A stretch of DNA of 64,000 bases, taken from the NCBI GenBank assembly GCA_050874665.1, contig JBNMLC010000012.1, positions 1-64,000 of the forward strand, given 5' to 3'. The notes beneath the pieces were generated by a model. That model saw nothing but the letters and a program-made list of their open reading frames with translations. It searched no databases and was not told the DNA's origin. This DNA is from RUG11237 sp050874665. Its GTDB lineage: Bacteria > Bacillota > Clostridia > Lachnospirales > Lachnospiraceae. The translations under genes were made by a program, and so were the position numbers. Positions 1 through 8,080 of the stretch are shown here, one piece after another. The stretch's first letter is position 1. Each line of letters opens with the position of its first letter.

Positions 1-310
1 ATGTTAGTTCTCCTATGAGCTGTTCTTTGATACCGACAGCTTAGTCTAATAAATTTATCTTTTGCAATAAATATATTCAGCAGAATCACTCCAACAGACA
101 AAGTTGTCAAAGTTCGTAAAAGCCCATCTGGCAAAATATCATCTCCTAAAACCTTATAATAAAATGCTCCCAGTATCCCCAAGATTGTATACACTAAGGA
201 TGCTACATAAATATGTAATAACAATCTATCAACTTTATTCTTTCAATGCGTTTTTTTACGTCATTATCACCTTTTATTAATTTTTCTTTCCATGACCTTT
301 CGTTCTGCAT
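1..310 (-). pseudogene. Frameshifted small membrane protein gene, cut by left edge
   Basis: Reading leftward, an ATG at 308-310 opens a frame beginning MQNERSWKEKLIKGDND that runs to about base 240. The plausible continuation, which starts KVDRLLLHIYVASL and contains two hydrophobic helices, is in another frame of the same strand and runs off the window edge. The two halves join naturally only if one base is lost or two are added near 236-245, so the gene looks broken, or there is a sequence error there. The product would be a charged N-terminus followed by a two-helix membrane protein. I do not recognise the family. Confidence 0.5.
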
Positions 311-356
311 TTATGAAAAACAAACAAGAAACAAGCCAATAAAAACACATTGATAA

Positions 357-386
357 TTGAATAAAGGCTTTACACTATGGTATAAT
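357..386 (+). promoter_or_regulatory. Candidate sigma-A promoter
   Basis: TTGAAT at 357-362 and a perfect TATAAT at 381-386 are separated by 18 bp. It faces right, toward the hairpin at 485-527 and the tiny frame at 546. No clear protein gene follows, so it may serve a short transcript or be a relic. Confidence 0.45.
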
Positions 387-484
387 ACTACCTGAAAATG
401 TAGTGATAACGTGAATAGTGGTGTTGATGTTTCGCAATTTGATTTCCTATTAGATTAGAAACATAGTAACTATATAAATTATCC

Positions 485-527
485 AAGGTGTAAAGTCTTT
501 ATTAAATTATTAAAGGCTCTGCACCTT
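485..527. repeat. Imperfect 17-bp stem-loop, unknown role
   Basis: AAGGTGTAAAGTCTTTA at 485-501 pairs with the segment ending GCTCTGCACCTT at 527, allowing two G-U pairs and one mismatch, around an AT-only loop. The motif GGCTTTACAC at 367-376 is a partial copy of one arm, so the 360-530 stretch contains related direct and inverted repeats. No T-run follows, so it is not an obvious terminator. Confidence 0.4.
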
Positions 528-545
528 GTTAAAAGTTGGTGTAAT

Positions 546-635
546 ATGACGAATAAAGAGCTTAGTAATTTAGTAAATCAGATTATAAGACAGGCGGCTC
601 TGCCGTTGGTAATGTCGTGCTATTTTATGCAATAG
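546..635 (+). CDS. Possible 29-residue micro-ORF
   Basis: An ATG at 546 opens a 29-codon frame (MTNKELSNLVNQIIRQAALP, then LVMSCYFMQ) downstream of the promoter and hairpin. The amino-acid composition looks protein-like, but no good ribosome binding site precedes it and the frame stays open upstream of the ATG. It could be the tail of a decayed gene. Reported as weak. Confidence 0.2.
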   Translation: MTNKELSNLVNQIIRQAALPLVMSCYFMQ

Positions 636-691
636 TATTTCATAAGTTTTCCTTACTTTTTTATAAGTGTATCTATATTTAAACATCGCGC

Positions 692-1339
692 TTACATTTG
701 TATCACTATATCTTTCAGTTTCCGAAAGTCTTCTTCATGAACCCTATCAAATCCAACTTTTTTATTATTGACAAACAATTCAATTTCGTATACCAAGCCT
801 TTTGTTGTATTTCTTTCTTTCACTACTTGAATAGAGGTAATCTTACTGTAGTCAATTATAAAGTTTCCACTCATATAAGACATACCATCAAACCCACTAA
901 CTATAATGAGAAAAGGAGAAAACACGCCAAGAAACAACATAACAAAAAACCATATCCAATAATATTCTCTAATATTATGCATAGAAATTTCTATTCCGTT
1001 AAACACCAAATATAAACCGCACGCAAGTGCTACAAGCAGACTAAGCCAAATTGACTGTTCTGATTTTTGCATATACCATATTGAAGATTTGCTAATATTA
1101 AAACTGCTCATGAGAAGCTTTTTTTTGGAATAAACTTCAAATGCATACTCTGCAAGTACTATTAAATATATAAATACCAAACCGCTGAAACACCATATCG
1201 CTTGTTCTTTATGTATTGCTAATAATGTTCCACATAAAACGCCGCCTTCTATAATTATAAAACCTATTTTTTTCCGAAACGGAATAATTTTATATGAAAC
1301 TTCATTCTCATATTTAGACCTCTGAAACAATTTATTCAT
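692..1339 (-). CDS. Four-helix membrane protein, unknown function
   Basis: A 215-residue protein. I place the start at MNKLFQRS because AAAGGA lies just upstream. Four hydrophobic segments can be read (around residues 25-45, 50-70, 95-120 and 125-150), followed by a soluble C-terminal domain of about 60 residues with alternating beta-like charged and hydrophobic stretches. It begins inside the stop of the 40-residue gene at 1332-1454, so the two are translationally coupled. I cannot name the family. The arrangement of micro-ORF, micro-ORF and multi-span membrane protein resembles bacteriocin/immunity or toxin/export cassettes, but that is inference only. Confidence 0.6.
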   Translation of the reverse strand: MNKLFQRSKYENEVSYKIIPFRKKIGFIIIEGGVLCGTLLAIHKEQAIWCFSGLVFIYLIVLAEYAFEVYSKKKLLMSSFNISKSSIWYMQKSEQSIWLSLLVALACGLYLVFNGIEISMHNIREYYWIWFFVMLFLGVFSPFLIIVSGFDGMSYMSGNFIIDYSKITSIQVVKERNTTKGLVYEIELFVNNKKVGFDRVHEEDFRKLKDIVIQM

Positions 1340-1454
1340 CTCTATATCCTTTCTTTTCGTTTTGCCCAAGACACATTTTAAAATCGTTCCAGCTATCAAA
1401 AATCGCTGCCACACAAATTATTGCACCAACCACTGCTGCCATTAAAATAATCAT
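1332..1454 (-). CDS. 40-residue single-span membrane peptide
   Basis: ATG at 1454 is preceded at good distance by AGAGGAAC. The product is one hydrophobic helix (residues 1-19, MIILMAAVVGAIICVAAIF) followed by a charged tail ending KKGYRDE. Its TAA overlaps the ATG of the downstream 215-residue membrane protein, and its own ATG overlaps the TGA of the upstream 47-codon frame. The tight overlaps on both sides argue that the three are translated as a unit. No family recognised. Confidence 0.5.
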   Translation of the reverse strand: MIILMAAVVGAIICVAAIFDSWNDFKMCLGQNEKKGYRDE

Positions 1455-1594
1455 TTTTTTGTTCCTCTTTTATCATAATATTTACCTACCTCATACCACA
1501 TATTACACCATGAATCCCAAATACTCGTAACCTTATTGACATTTTCATAAATCCATTGTTTAAAGCCAAATTTCTTATTTTTCTCTTTTAATAT
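1451..1594 (-). CDS. Aromatic-rich micro-ORF with ATA at the expected start
   Basis: A strong AGGAGG at 1605-1610 is followed ten bases later not by ATG but by ATA at 1594. From there a 47-residue frame reads ILKEKNKKFGFKQWIYENVN and continues with four tryptophans, several tyrosines and a C-terminal DKRGTKK. It ends in a TGA overlapping the next ATG. Either a rare non-canonical start is used or the start codon has been lost by mutation. A basic, Trp/Tyr-rich peptide of this size is compatible with a leaderless bacteriocin, but nothing proves it. Confidence 0.35.
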   Translation of the reverse strand: MLKEKNKKFGFKQWIYENVNKVTSIWDSWCNMWYEVGKYYDKRGTKK

Positions 1595-1632
1595 TTTTTG
1601 TTTACCTCCTTCCAAAAAGTGATATCCCTACC

Positions 1633-1905
1633 CTAGATACTTTTCCAAAAGTGCTTATCCTTTGGACTCTGGTTGGTTTTTGATAATTCTAGTCACAGTC
1701 TTTTTGCAATATTATAACCCACTGTTACGGGTATCAGCTTTTCTATATATTTATCTGAATCTGCAATTTGCTTATTCATTAGCATCAATAATTCTATTTT
1801 CACTTTCATCTGCGTTTATTTCATAAGTAGCTATCACAGGCGTTCCAACTCTGCTCCTCTTCGTGCTCAATAAACATGTCTGTCTTTCTAATGTCTCTAT
1901 CATAT
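1633..1905 (-). pseudogene. Decayed coding remnant
   Basis: On the minus strand a protein-like path can be followed only by changing frame. One frame gives TPVIATYEINADESENRII and stops near 1785. Another frame continues QIADSDKYIEKLIPVTVGYN, meets an in-frame TGA at 1693-1695 and then reads LSKTNQSPKDKHFWKSI before a final stop at 1633. One frameshift plus one nonsense codon would join these into a single gene tail. No family recognised. It lies just upstream of the micro-ORF operon. Confidence 0.35.
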
Positions 1906-2017
1906 TTACTCGCCAATATATCATATTGATTTATAAAATATTATATTTTTATTTAATACTTTATTATTATTTCATACCTATTATTGTTTGTCAATATGTT
2001 GTAGTCAAGCATTTTTG

Positions 2018-2196
2018 TAACACTACAACATAATTTTGCTGCAGAGATGATACCGAATTCAGTACAAAATTCAATGAACTCTTTGGAAGTGTATTGACTG
2101 TCTTGTTCTGAATATAACATAAATTTCTGATTCCGCTGGTTTTCATAAACTTTATGTGCAGCACCGTGCTCATACTCTGATTTTTTCTTCCTCTTC
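2018..2196 (-). pseudogene. IS3-family transposase (OrfB integrase core) fragment
   Basis: The minus-strand frame contains AAHKVYENQ, then LYSEQDSQYTSKEFIEFC. This matches the conserved IS3-family integrase segment around HSDQGSQYTS with its downstream EF-x-x-FC, but the His and the catalytic Asp positions have drifted (Tyr, Ser-Glu) and the fragment ends about 20 residues later. Neither OrfA nor the rest of OrfB is visible. It is an insertion-sequence fossil next to the fold-back repeat at 2211-2350. Confidence 0.65.
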
Positions 2197-2210
2197 TACG
2201 TTTTGTAACC

Positions 2211-2350
2211 AAATGGCGTGTTTTTGATAACGAACGGAAAAATATTGTTTTTACAAAAAAAAAAAATGTTGTTTTTTGCCGTATTTTAAAGGTTTTTCGC
2301 AATTTTACTGTTTTTTGTGATTTCGTTCGTTATCAAAAACGCACCATTCG
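2211..2350. repeat. Fold-back inverted repeat, MITE-like
   Basis: The arms at 2211-2240 and 2321-2350 share a perfect 16-bp core, TTTTTGATAACGAACG, and about 28 matching positions in all with small gaps. The roughly 80-bp centre is A/T-rich with long homopolymer runs and carries no gene. The arrangement (terminal inverted repeats, non-coding centre, IS3 fossil beside it) suggests a miniature mobile element or the ends of a collapsed insertion. I could not identify flanking target duplications. Confidence 0.5.
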
Positions 2351-2368
2351 GTAATACGAACACCACCC

Positions 2369-2405
2369 AAAAAAGCTTCCGGCATACTTACCACCGAAAG
2401 CTTTT
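2369..2405 (-). terminator. Rho-independent terminator of the DUF3794/LysM gene
   Basis: On the minus strand AAAAGCTTTCGG pairs with CCGGAAGCTTTT with one wobble position, followed by TT. It sits 40 bp past the stop codon of the gene at 2445-4013. Confidence 0.75.
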
Positions 2406-2444
2406 CTATTTCTATTTTTTCATATTTTCCAATATGCCGGCATT

Positions 2445-4013
2445 TTACGCCGGGCGACTGATGTTTTTACATAAAATCAACCTGTCACCTTTTTTGACCA
2501 CATCATTTTCTAATTTATTTAATTCCTTGATTTCCTGCACACCCAGCAGATACTTTTTGCCAATACTCCACAAACTATCGCCATCTTTCACTACATAAAC
2601 CACAATACCGGCAATATCTTCTAAACGTTCATAATCCAATGGTGCCTCTGTAATCTGGCATATAACATCTTTTTCAAACTGTTCCACTGCCATAACAGAC
2701 ATATCAATCACTGCTTTAATTTCTAACTCCTCGCTGTCAATCATAGTAGTATTTATTTGCAAAGTCCCCACTTCTACCTGGTACACTGTGCTTTCTTGTA
2801 AATCATTCATGTCTATCTGCTGGTTAAACGGAAGCTGAATTGTTTTTCCATAAAATGGTGTGCTGTCATCTGCGCCTACATACAAAACCACTACCTCTAA
2901 GGTTCCTTCTATCATAACACCATTGTTACCTGTTTCCACCATATCAATTCTGGCTTTTCCACTACCATTACAAATTTGCAAAATCCGGGGTTCTTCCCCT
3001 TTAATTCTTATTCTTTCACTTACTCTGCATTTAGATATATTATTTCCCACGAGGCGTTGAAAACGAATTTTTCTGGTTTCCGGCTGTAAGTCCATTGCGG
3101 TACTATATACATCTTCCACCAGCTCTACCATTTCTTCTTCGTATATCTTCACATCCATATCCATCACCGCATCCAAAGCTATCATGCGTTCTTCCCCGTC
3201 ATAGTCTGTTTTGACTTCCATATCACACGTCCGCAATTTTGTTTTAATTTCCGGTACCATTCCTTCGCTACAGCCACCACATTCTAACTCTTTCGTAAAT
3301 GCCACTTCCTCATTCAGCCACTCTAACTTATTTTCATCCCCCTCACCACGATATAACACAAAAACATTTAAGCTTCCACACACATTAATTTTTCCTTGCA
3401 GCAATTTAATCTCTTTGATATTTAAAGAGGCATCTTTCCAGACAAGCTCATGAATGTTGCTTTTCCCATTCGAAAGGGCAATCTCTTCTTTCATGCGAAG
3501 CATATCTCTCTTATTAATACGAAGCTGCAAAATCTCCATCGGATTTTTCCAAAACTCAATTCCATTTTTGTCCGCAATATCCACACTGATTTCTTCCTCT
3601 AACATCTCTTCCGTTGCAACCTGTAGAGTAAGTACCGCCTGTATACTCATTTTCCTGGAATTAATAATTCCAATTCGCAAGTCCTCTAGCTCTCCTTCGG
3701 CACGAATCTGTTCCCCTGATGTTAGTTCGTCCACATGAACATATTCCTCAAATGGAATCTTTCCTTCCATACTCTGGATTTTTCTCTCTTCGCTGTCGCT
3801 GACATACATGACCAGAAAATTCATTGTGCCTTTTATCCATGCCTGATTTTCATTTGCCTTTACTTCTTCTAAAATAATATCGCCCTTCGACTCAATCAAA
3901 CTCACCATATCGGGACGGTTATCCGGTACATTCATATCATCATCTAAAGTAATCTGCGTGATTTCTTTTTTATCATTTACCATCATATGAATATTTTTTT
4001 TAATCAGTTCCAT
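2445..4013 (-). CDS. DUF3794 (SPOCS) and LysM domain protein, spore-coat type
   Basis: A 522-residue protein without a signal peptide. The N-terminal and middle parts are a DUF3794/SPOCS-type tandem rich in acidic beta segments (typical opening PDNRPDMVSLIESKGDI near residue 30, and a second repeat around residues 170-290). The C-terminus (about residues 473-518) is a LysM peptidoglycan-binding repeat, YVVKDGDSLWSIGKKYLLG. This architecture is common in Clostridia and is linked to spore coat or cortex morphogenesis. AGGAGG lies directly upstream of the start. A PrcB-like lipoprotein gene precedes it by 9 bp, so the two are probably cotranscribed. Confidence 0.85.
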   Translation of the reverse strand: MELIKKNIHMMVNDKKEITQITLDDDMNVPDNRPDMVSLIESKGDIILEEVKANENQAWIKGTMNFLVMYVSDSEERKIQSMEGKIPFEEYVHVDELTSGEQIRAEGELEDLRIGIINSRKMSIQAVLTLQVATEEMLEEEISVDIADKNGIEFWKNPMEILQLRINKRDMLRMKEEIALSNGKSNIHELVWKDASLNIKEIKLLQGKINVCGSLNVFVLYRGEGDENKLEWLNEEVAFTKELECGGCSEGMVPEIKTKLRTCDMEVKTDYDGEERMIALDAVMDMDVKIYEEEMVELVEDVYSTAMDLQPETRKIRFQRLVGNNISKCRVSERIRIKGEEPRILQICNGSGKARIDMVETGNNGVMIEGTLEVVVLYVGADDSTPFYGKTIQLPFNQQIDMNDLQESTVYQVEVGTLQINTTMIDSEELEIKAVIDMSVMAVEQFEKDVICQITEAPLDYERLEDIAGIVVYVVKDGDSLWSIGKKYLLGVQEIKELNKLENDVVKKGDRLILCKNISRPA

Positions 4014-4022
4014 AAGTTCCTC

Positions 4023-4421
4023 CTATTTAAACACCACATTTTTATCAATCCACTTCAGTTTCACTACCACATAAGGAAAGCTTTCATTACTATCTGCTTT
4101 TTCCCCTGGTGACGGGCCAATCAGACTGCTATGAAAAAATATTGCATTTTCTGTTTCATACAATTCATCTACCGAAATGCTGTAACCGCCACATTCCTGC
4201 ATACCATATCCTCTGGCAATATAAAGATTTTCATTATCGCTATATGTAATTTTACATTCTTCGGTCTTTTTTTCTTCTATCTGCGCTGCAAGTTCCTTAG
4301 GAATTTCATCCTGACTCATCACACTGAATTCTAAGTCATTTAGTTTCTTATTATCATCCGACTGCACAGAACAACCACACAAGAGAAACATTATAATAAG
4401 GAAAGAAAGTGCTTTTTTCAT
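4023..4421 (-). CDS. PrcB-like lipoprotein
   Basis: A 132-residue protein. The start MKKALSF is preferred because AGGGTGG precedes it. A lipoprotein signal peptide ends at LLCGC (lipidated Cys about residue 17). The mature part contains IARGYGMQECGGYSISVDEL and a C-terminal PYVVVKLKW. That pattern matches the C-terminal domain of the PrcB family, named for a subunit of a secreted protease complex. It is likely anchored to the outer face of the membrane. It directly precedes the DUF3794/LysM gene. Confidence 0.7.
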   Translation of the reverse strand: MKKALSFLIIMFLLCGCSVQSDDNKKLNDLEFSVMSQDEIPKELAAQIEEKKTEECKITYSDNENLYIARGYGMQECGGYSISVDELYETENAIFFHSSLIGPSPGEKADSNESFPYVVVKLKWIDKNVVFK

Positions 4422-4489
4422 ACTATGTCCACCCTGTATCTTTTTAACTATTGTATGTAACCTCAAAAAAGAATATGATTAAAATTTAC

Positions 4490-4518
4490 TGTACACCTTC
4501 TCAATTTTGCCTTATAAT
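4490..4518 (+). promoter_or_regulatory. Probable plsC promoter
   Basis: TATAAT at 4513-4518 with a weak -35 TGTACA at 4490-4495 (17-bp spacer), 40 bp upstream of the plsC start codon. Confidence 0.5.
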
Positions 4519-4559
4519 ATTGCTTGAAATATCAAATAAATGAACAAGAGGTGTAATGC

Positions 4560-5297
4560 ATGATTCGATTTCTAATTGTATGCCTGACCGTAATAGGCTT
4601 TCTAATCCTGGCAATTCCTGTTATGCTGGCAGAATGGATAATTGGAAAATTCAGTCCTGATTTAAAATCAAGACGCTCTTTAAAAATTGTAAATGCTGCT
4701 TTTTCTTTAATTTTATGGGAAACAGGTGTCAAAATCACAGTACTTGGGGAAGAGAATGTACCAAAAGATACGCCGGTACTCTACGTTGCAAACCATAGAA
4801 GCTTCTTCGATATTCTGGTAACTTATGTAAGAGTTCCACGCCCTACCGGTTATATTGCTAAAAAAGAAATGGAGAAAATACCACTTTTAAGCACCTGGAT
4901 GCGCTATCTCCACTGCCTGTTTATGGATAGAAGCGATATTAAAAAAGGTCTGCAGACTATCTTAGATGGTATAGAAAAATTGAAAAACGGAATCTCCATT
5001 TGTATCTTCCCGGAAGGAACCAGAAACAAAGGAGAAGAAGGTTCTCTGTTGCCATTTAAAGAAGGCAGTTTCAAAATGGCATCAAAATCAGGCTGTCCGA
5101 TTCTTCCTGTTGCCATTAACAATACCGCAGATATCTGGGAAGCCCATTTCCCAACGATTAAAAAAACGCATATCGTTATAGAATACGGAGAACCTATTAT
5201 AATAAAGGATTTACCAAAGGAACAGCAGAAATTTATCGGAGCCTATTGTCAGGAACAAATTGCTGCTATGTTAAAGAAAAATGCAGAATTGCTTTAA
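4560..5297 (+). CDS. plsC: 1-acyl-sn-glycerol-3-phosphate acyltransferase
   Basis: A 245-residue membrane-associated enzyme that acylates lysophosphatidic acid to phosphatidic acid in phospholipid synthesis. It has an N-terminal hydrophobic helix (residues 1-25), the catalytic HX4D motif in NHRSFFDI (around residue 78), and the substrate-binding FPEGTRN (around residue 152), followed by PVAINNT. Length is normal for PlsC. AGAGGTG lies 8 bp upstream of the ATG. It is a lone plus-strand gene convergent with murF; a long hairpin separates them. Confidence 0.92.
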   Translation: MIRFLIVCLTVIGFLILAIPVMLAEWIIGKFSPDLKSRRSLKIVNAAFSLILWETGVKITVLGEENVPKDTPVLYVANHRSFFDILVTYVRVPRPTGYIAKKEMEKIPLLSTWMRYLHCLFMDRSDIKKGLQTILDGIEKLKNGISICIFPEGTRNKGEEGSLLPFKEGSFKMASKSGCPILPVAINNTADIWEAHFPTIKKTHIVIEYGEPIIIKDLPKEQQKFIGAYCQEQIAAMLKKNAELL

Positions 5298-5334
5298 AAT
5301 ACGAAAGTAAAAATTAAGCTTTGATATGACAGAC

Positions 5335-5369
5335 GCCCATGAGGGAAACAGAGAGTTTCTCTCATGGGC
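5335..5369. terminator. 15-bp hairpin between convergent plsC and murF
   Basis: GCCCATGAGGGAAAC at 5335-5349 pairs with 5355-5369 (one G-U) around the loop AGAGA. No strong T-run follows. The flanks TGACA (left) and CTGTGCATGTCA (right) closely resemble those of the 27-bp hairpin at 41202-41271, so this belongs to a dispersed element family and may double as a terminator. Confidence 0.55.
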
Positions 5370-5456
5370 TGTGCATGTCAAACGCCAAAGACTTAACTAC
5401 TAAATTAAATGGCTACATTAAATTACTAAGAATTGTCACATATTTATTCTAACCGC

Positions 5457-6818
5457 TTATAATTCTTGCAAATATTTCACGATTTGATCAAATCCCATAC
5501 CGTGGGATGCCTTCACCAAAATGGTGTCTCCTTTTTTCAATAAAGCAGCTAACTTTTCAATAACTTCTTCTCTATTCTGATAATGAAGCACTACTTTATC
5601 TGTATACTTTCGGGCTTCTTCTGCCATTTCTTTCGAACGTTCTCCTACGCAGATAAGTAAATCAATACTTGCCCTTCCTGCGTGAGCTCCCACTTCCCGG
5701 TGAAATTTAAGCTCATTTTCTCCCAACTCGAACATATCTCCAAGAATTGCTACTTTCCTTCCCTTTGACTTTGCAATAATGTCAACCGCAGCCTTCATGG
5801 ACATTGGATTTGCATTATAGCAGTCATCTAAAATGGTAAAATGTTCTGTCCGAATAGTGTTATTTCTGCCTGCGATTGACTGATATGTTTCAATGCCGGT
5901 CTTAATTTCCTGGTCAGTAAGCCCTAACACTTTTCCCGCAATTGCTCCCGCCATGACATTATATACCATGTGGCCTCCCGCAATAGGAATCACTGCCTGA
6001 ATACTTTCTCCATCTTCGAAAGAAATCGTAAGCTCAGTACCTTCCATCCCTTTATCCACAATATTTTTGGCAACACAGAAGTTTTCCCCACTTTCTTTTA
6101 AGCCAAAAAATTTCGGTTTCGTTCCACGAACCTCTTTTATAGTACGCAGCTTATCATCTTCGCCGTTAAGAATCACAATTCCATTTTCCTGCATACCTTC
6201 AAAAATTTCACTTTTAGCTTTTAAAACACCATCTCTGTCACCTAAATTTTCTAAATGACATTGCCCTATGTTGGTGATAATGCAGATATCCGGTCTTGCT
6301 ATTCTGGTCAGTCGGCTCATTTCACCAAAATCGCTGATTCCCATTTCTAAAATTGCAATATCATCATCTTCTTTTATCCTAAATATGGTAAGTGGAAGTC
6401 CTATTTCATTGTTAAAATTCCCCAGTGTTTTTGTCACTTTATATTTCTGCTCTAAAATAGATGCTACCATTTCTTTTGTACTTGTCTTTCCAACACTTCC
6501 GGTAATTCCCACAACCTTTGCTTTTATGGTTTTTCGGTATCCTTCTGCAATATCCTTCATTGCCTGCAAAGTGGATTCTACTACGATATAAGTTCCCTCT
6601 GCCTCCGGAAGCTGCTCAACCAAAGCACATACTGCCCCCTTATCAAAGGTATCTTTTACAAACTTGTGTCCATCCACCCGCTCCCCTTTTACCGCAATAA
6701 ACATAGAGCCTTCTGATGCCTGGCGACTGTCAATGGTAATATTCGTCACAATGTCTTTTGGATTTCCAACTACCTTTCCTTTACAAAATTCTCCAAGTTT
6801 TTCAACTGTAAGATGCAT
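5457..6818 (-). CDS. murF: UDP-N-acetylmuramoyl-tripeptide--D-alanyl-D-alanine ligase
   Basis: A 453-residue cytoplasmic Mur ligase that adds D-Ala-D-Ala to the UDP-MurNAc-tripeptide. The N-terminal uridine-binding domain is followed by the ATP loop GITGSVGKTSTKEM (around residue 105). The central domain has NFNNEIGLPLT and EMGISDFGEM, and the C-terminal domain has DDCYNANPMSMKAA with LGDMFELG. The start is preceded by AAAGGAG. It follows ddl by 38 bp, so the enzyme making the dipeptide and the one attaching it share an operon. Confidence 0.95.
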   Translation of the reverse strand: MHLTVEKLGEFCKGKVVGNPKDIVTNITIDSRQASEGSMFIAVKGERVDGHKFVKDTFDKGAVCALVEQLPEAEGTYIVVESTLQAMKDIAEGYRKTIKAKVVGITGSVGKTSTKEMVASILEQKYKVTKTLGNFNNEIGLPLTIFRIKEDDDIAILEMGISDFGEMSRLTRIARPDICIITNIGQCHLENLGDRDGVLKAKSEIFEGMQENGIVILNGEDDKLRTIKEVRGTKPKFFGLKESGENFCVAKNIVDKGMEGTELTISFEDGESIQAVIPIAGGHMVYNVMAGAIAGKVLGLTDQEIKTGIETYQSIAGRNNTIRTEHFTILDDCYNANPMSMKAAVDIIAKSKGRKVAILGDMFELGENELKFHREVGAHAGRASIDLLICVGERSKEMAEEARKYTDKVVLHYQNREEVIEKLAALLKKGDTILVKASHGMGFDQIVKYLQEL

Positions 6819-6856
6819 ATTGTTTCTCCTTTTCTACAGGTTTGAATCGTTCCTTC

Positions 6857-7897
6857 CTATGCCCTTTCTACTTTCAAAGAGTCTTCCACAATCTTTTCAC
6901 ATAAATCTTCAAACGATATTCCTTCCACCGCTGCTTCCTGTGGCAAAAGACTCGTAGCTGTCATACCCGGCAAAGTATTTGCTTCCAAACAATAAATATC
7001 ATTATTTGCATCTAATAAAAAGTCGATTCTTGCATATACTTGCAGCTTCAATGCCCTATAAGCATGTTCTGCTTCTCTTTGAAGCTTTTCTGTAATATGT
7101 TGTGATAAATTTGCTGGGCATGTTTCCTTTGTCTTACCCGCCTGATATTTATTTGTATAATCATAAAACCCTTCTAACGGTTCTATTTCAATTACCGGCA
7201 ATGCCCTGCCATTCATTACGCCAATAGAAAATTCTCTGCCACTTACATATTCCTCTACTAAGACCTCATGTTCCAGCGCAAAGGCTTCCTCTAATGCCTT
7301 ATCATATTCTTCCTGCGTTTTTGCAATTGTAACACCTACACTAGAACCACCACAACATGGTTTTACTACCGCTCCTCCCACAAAAGGTATTTCCTTCACT
7401 GGTGCATTATCTGTGAATAATACTGATTTTGGAGTTGGTACCTGATAATGAAGAAAAATCTGCTTAGATAACCCCTTATCCATTGCCAGGGCACTACCAA
7501 GACTTCCGGCACCCGTATATGAAATCCCCAGTAAATCAAATGCAGCCTGAATTTTTCCATCCTCCCCGTTTTGTCCATGAAGTGCCATAAATACAATGTC
7601 TGCATCTTTACAAAGTGTCAGCACGTTCGGTCCAAAGAAGCTTTCCTTTTCTTTTTTTCTTTCTTTCACCAGCTTTTGTACCTCTTCCACTCTTCCACTG
7701 AGAGCATCTGCCGCTGTATCCACATCCGTCTGTTTGTGATACAGTTCCATAGGAGTGTCGCTTTCATATCCCATAAACACATCTAACAGTGCAGCCTCGT
7801 GTCCTTTACTTCTCAATGCCTTGCAGACCATTTTCCCTGAATTTAATGATACTTCTCTTTCTGTACTGGTACCACCAGCTAATACGATGATTTTCAT
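6857..7897 (-). CDS. ddl: D-alanine--D-alanine ligase
   Basis: A 346-residue ATP-grasp ligase forming D-Ala-D-Ala. GGTSTEREVSLNSG at the N-terminus is the usual first signature. MALHGQNGEDG, then KPCCGGSSVGV and the C-terminal EANTLPGMTATS complete the family motifs. A Tyr in FYDYTNKY marks a D-Ala:D-Ala rather than a D-Ala:D-Lac enzyme, so no intrinsic vancomycin-type ligase is suggested. A polar stretch of about 40 residues (roughly residues 48-90) lies between the first two motifs. First gene of the ddl-murF pair. Confidence 0.94.
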   Translation of the reverse strand: MKIIVLAGGTSTEREVSLNSGKMVCKALRSKGHEAALLDVFMGYESDTPMELYHKQTDVDTAADALSGRVEEVQKLVKERKKEKESFFGPNVLTLCKDADIVFMALHGQNGEDGKIQAAFDLLGISYTGAGSLGSALAMDKGLSKQIFLHYQVPTPKSVLFTDNAPVKEIPFVGGAVVKPCCGGSSVGVTIAKTQEEYDKALEEAFALEHEVLVEEYVSGREFSIGVMNGRALPVIEIEPLEGFYDYTNKYQAGKTKETCPANLSQHITEKLQREAEHAYRALKLQVYARIDFLLDANNDIYCLEANTLPGMTATSLLPQEAAVEGISFEDLCEKIVEDSLKVERA

Positions 7898-8020
7898 TGC
7901 TTTCTTCCTCTCTACCTATATATCATACCATGATATGCATTTCTTCCTTTAAGTATATCACAACATTATTTTGTATCAATACCCATTTTGTGCTGCAATA
8001 CTTTCAAATACTGTGATTAG

Positions 8021-8067
8021 AAAAAACCTTTGAATGAGAATCCGAATTCTCCAACTCAAAGGTTTTT
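8021..8067 (-). terminator. Terminator of the MacAB-like operon
   Basis: On the minus strand AAAAACCTTTGA pairs with TCAAAGGTTTTT, with an additional GAGAAT/ATTCTC inner pairing, followed by TTT. It lies 14 bp past the permease stop. Confidence 0.75.
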
Positions 8068-8080
8068 AAAAATTCTATAT

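Noticed and set aside
698..1015. 105-codon plus-strand frame
   Set aside because: It lies wholly opposite the four-helix membrane protein gene on the minus strand, has no ribosome binding site, and shows no domain.
1991..2302. 103-codon minus-strand frame
   Set aside because: It is in a different frame from the recognisable IS3 integrase fragment and runs through the inverted-repeat arm; composition is not protein-like.
2317..2598. 93-codon plus-strand frame
   Set aside because: Overlaps the terminator and the 3' end of the DUF3794/LysM gene on the other strand; no ribosome binding site.
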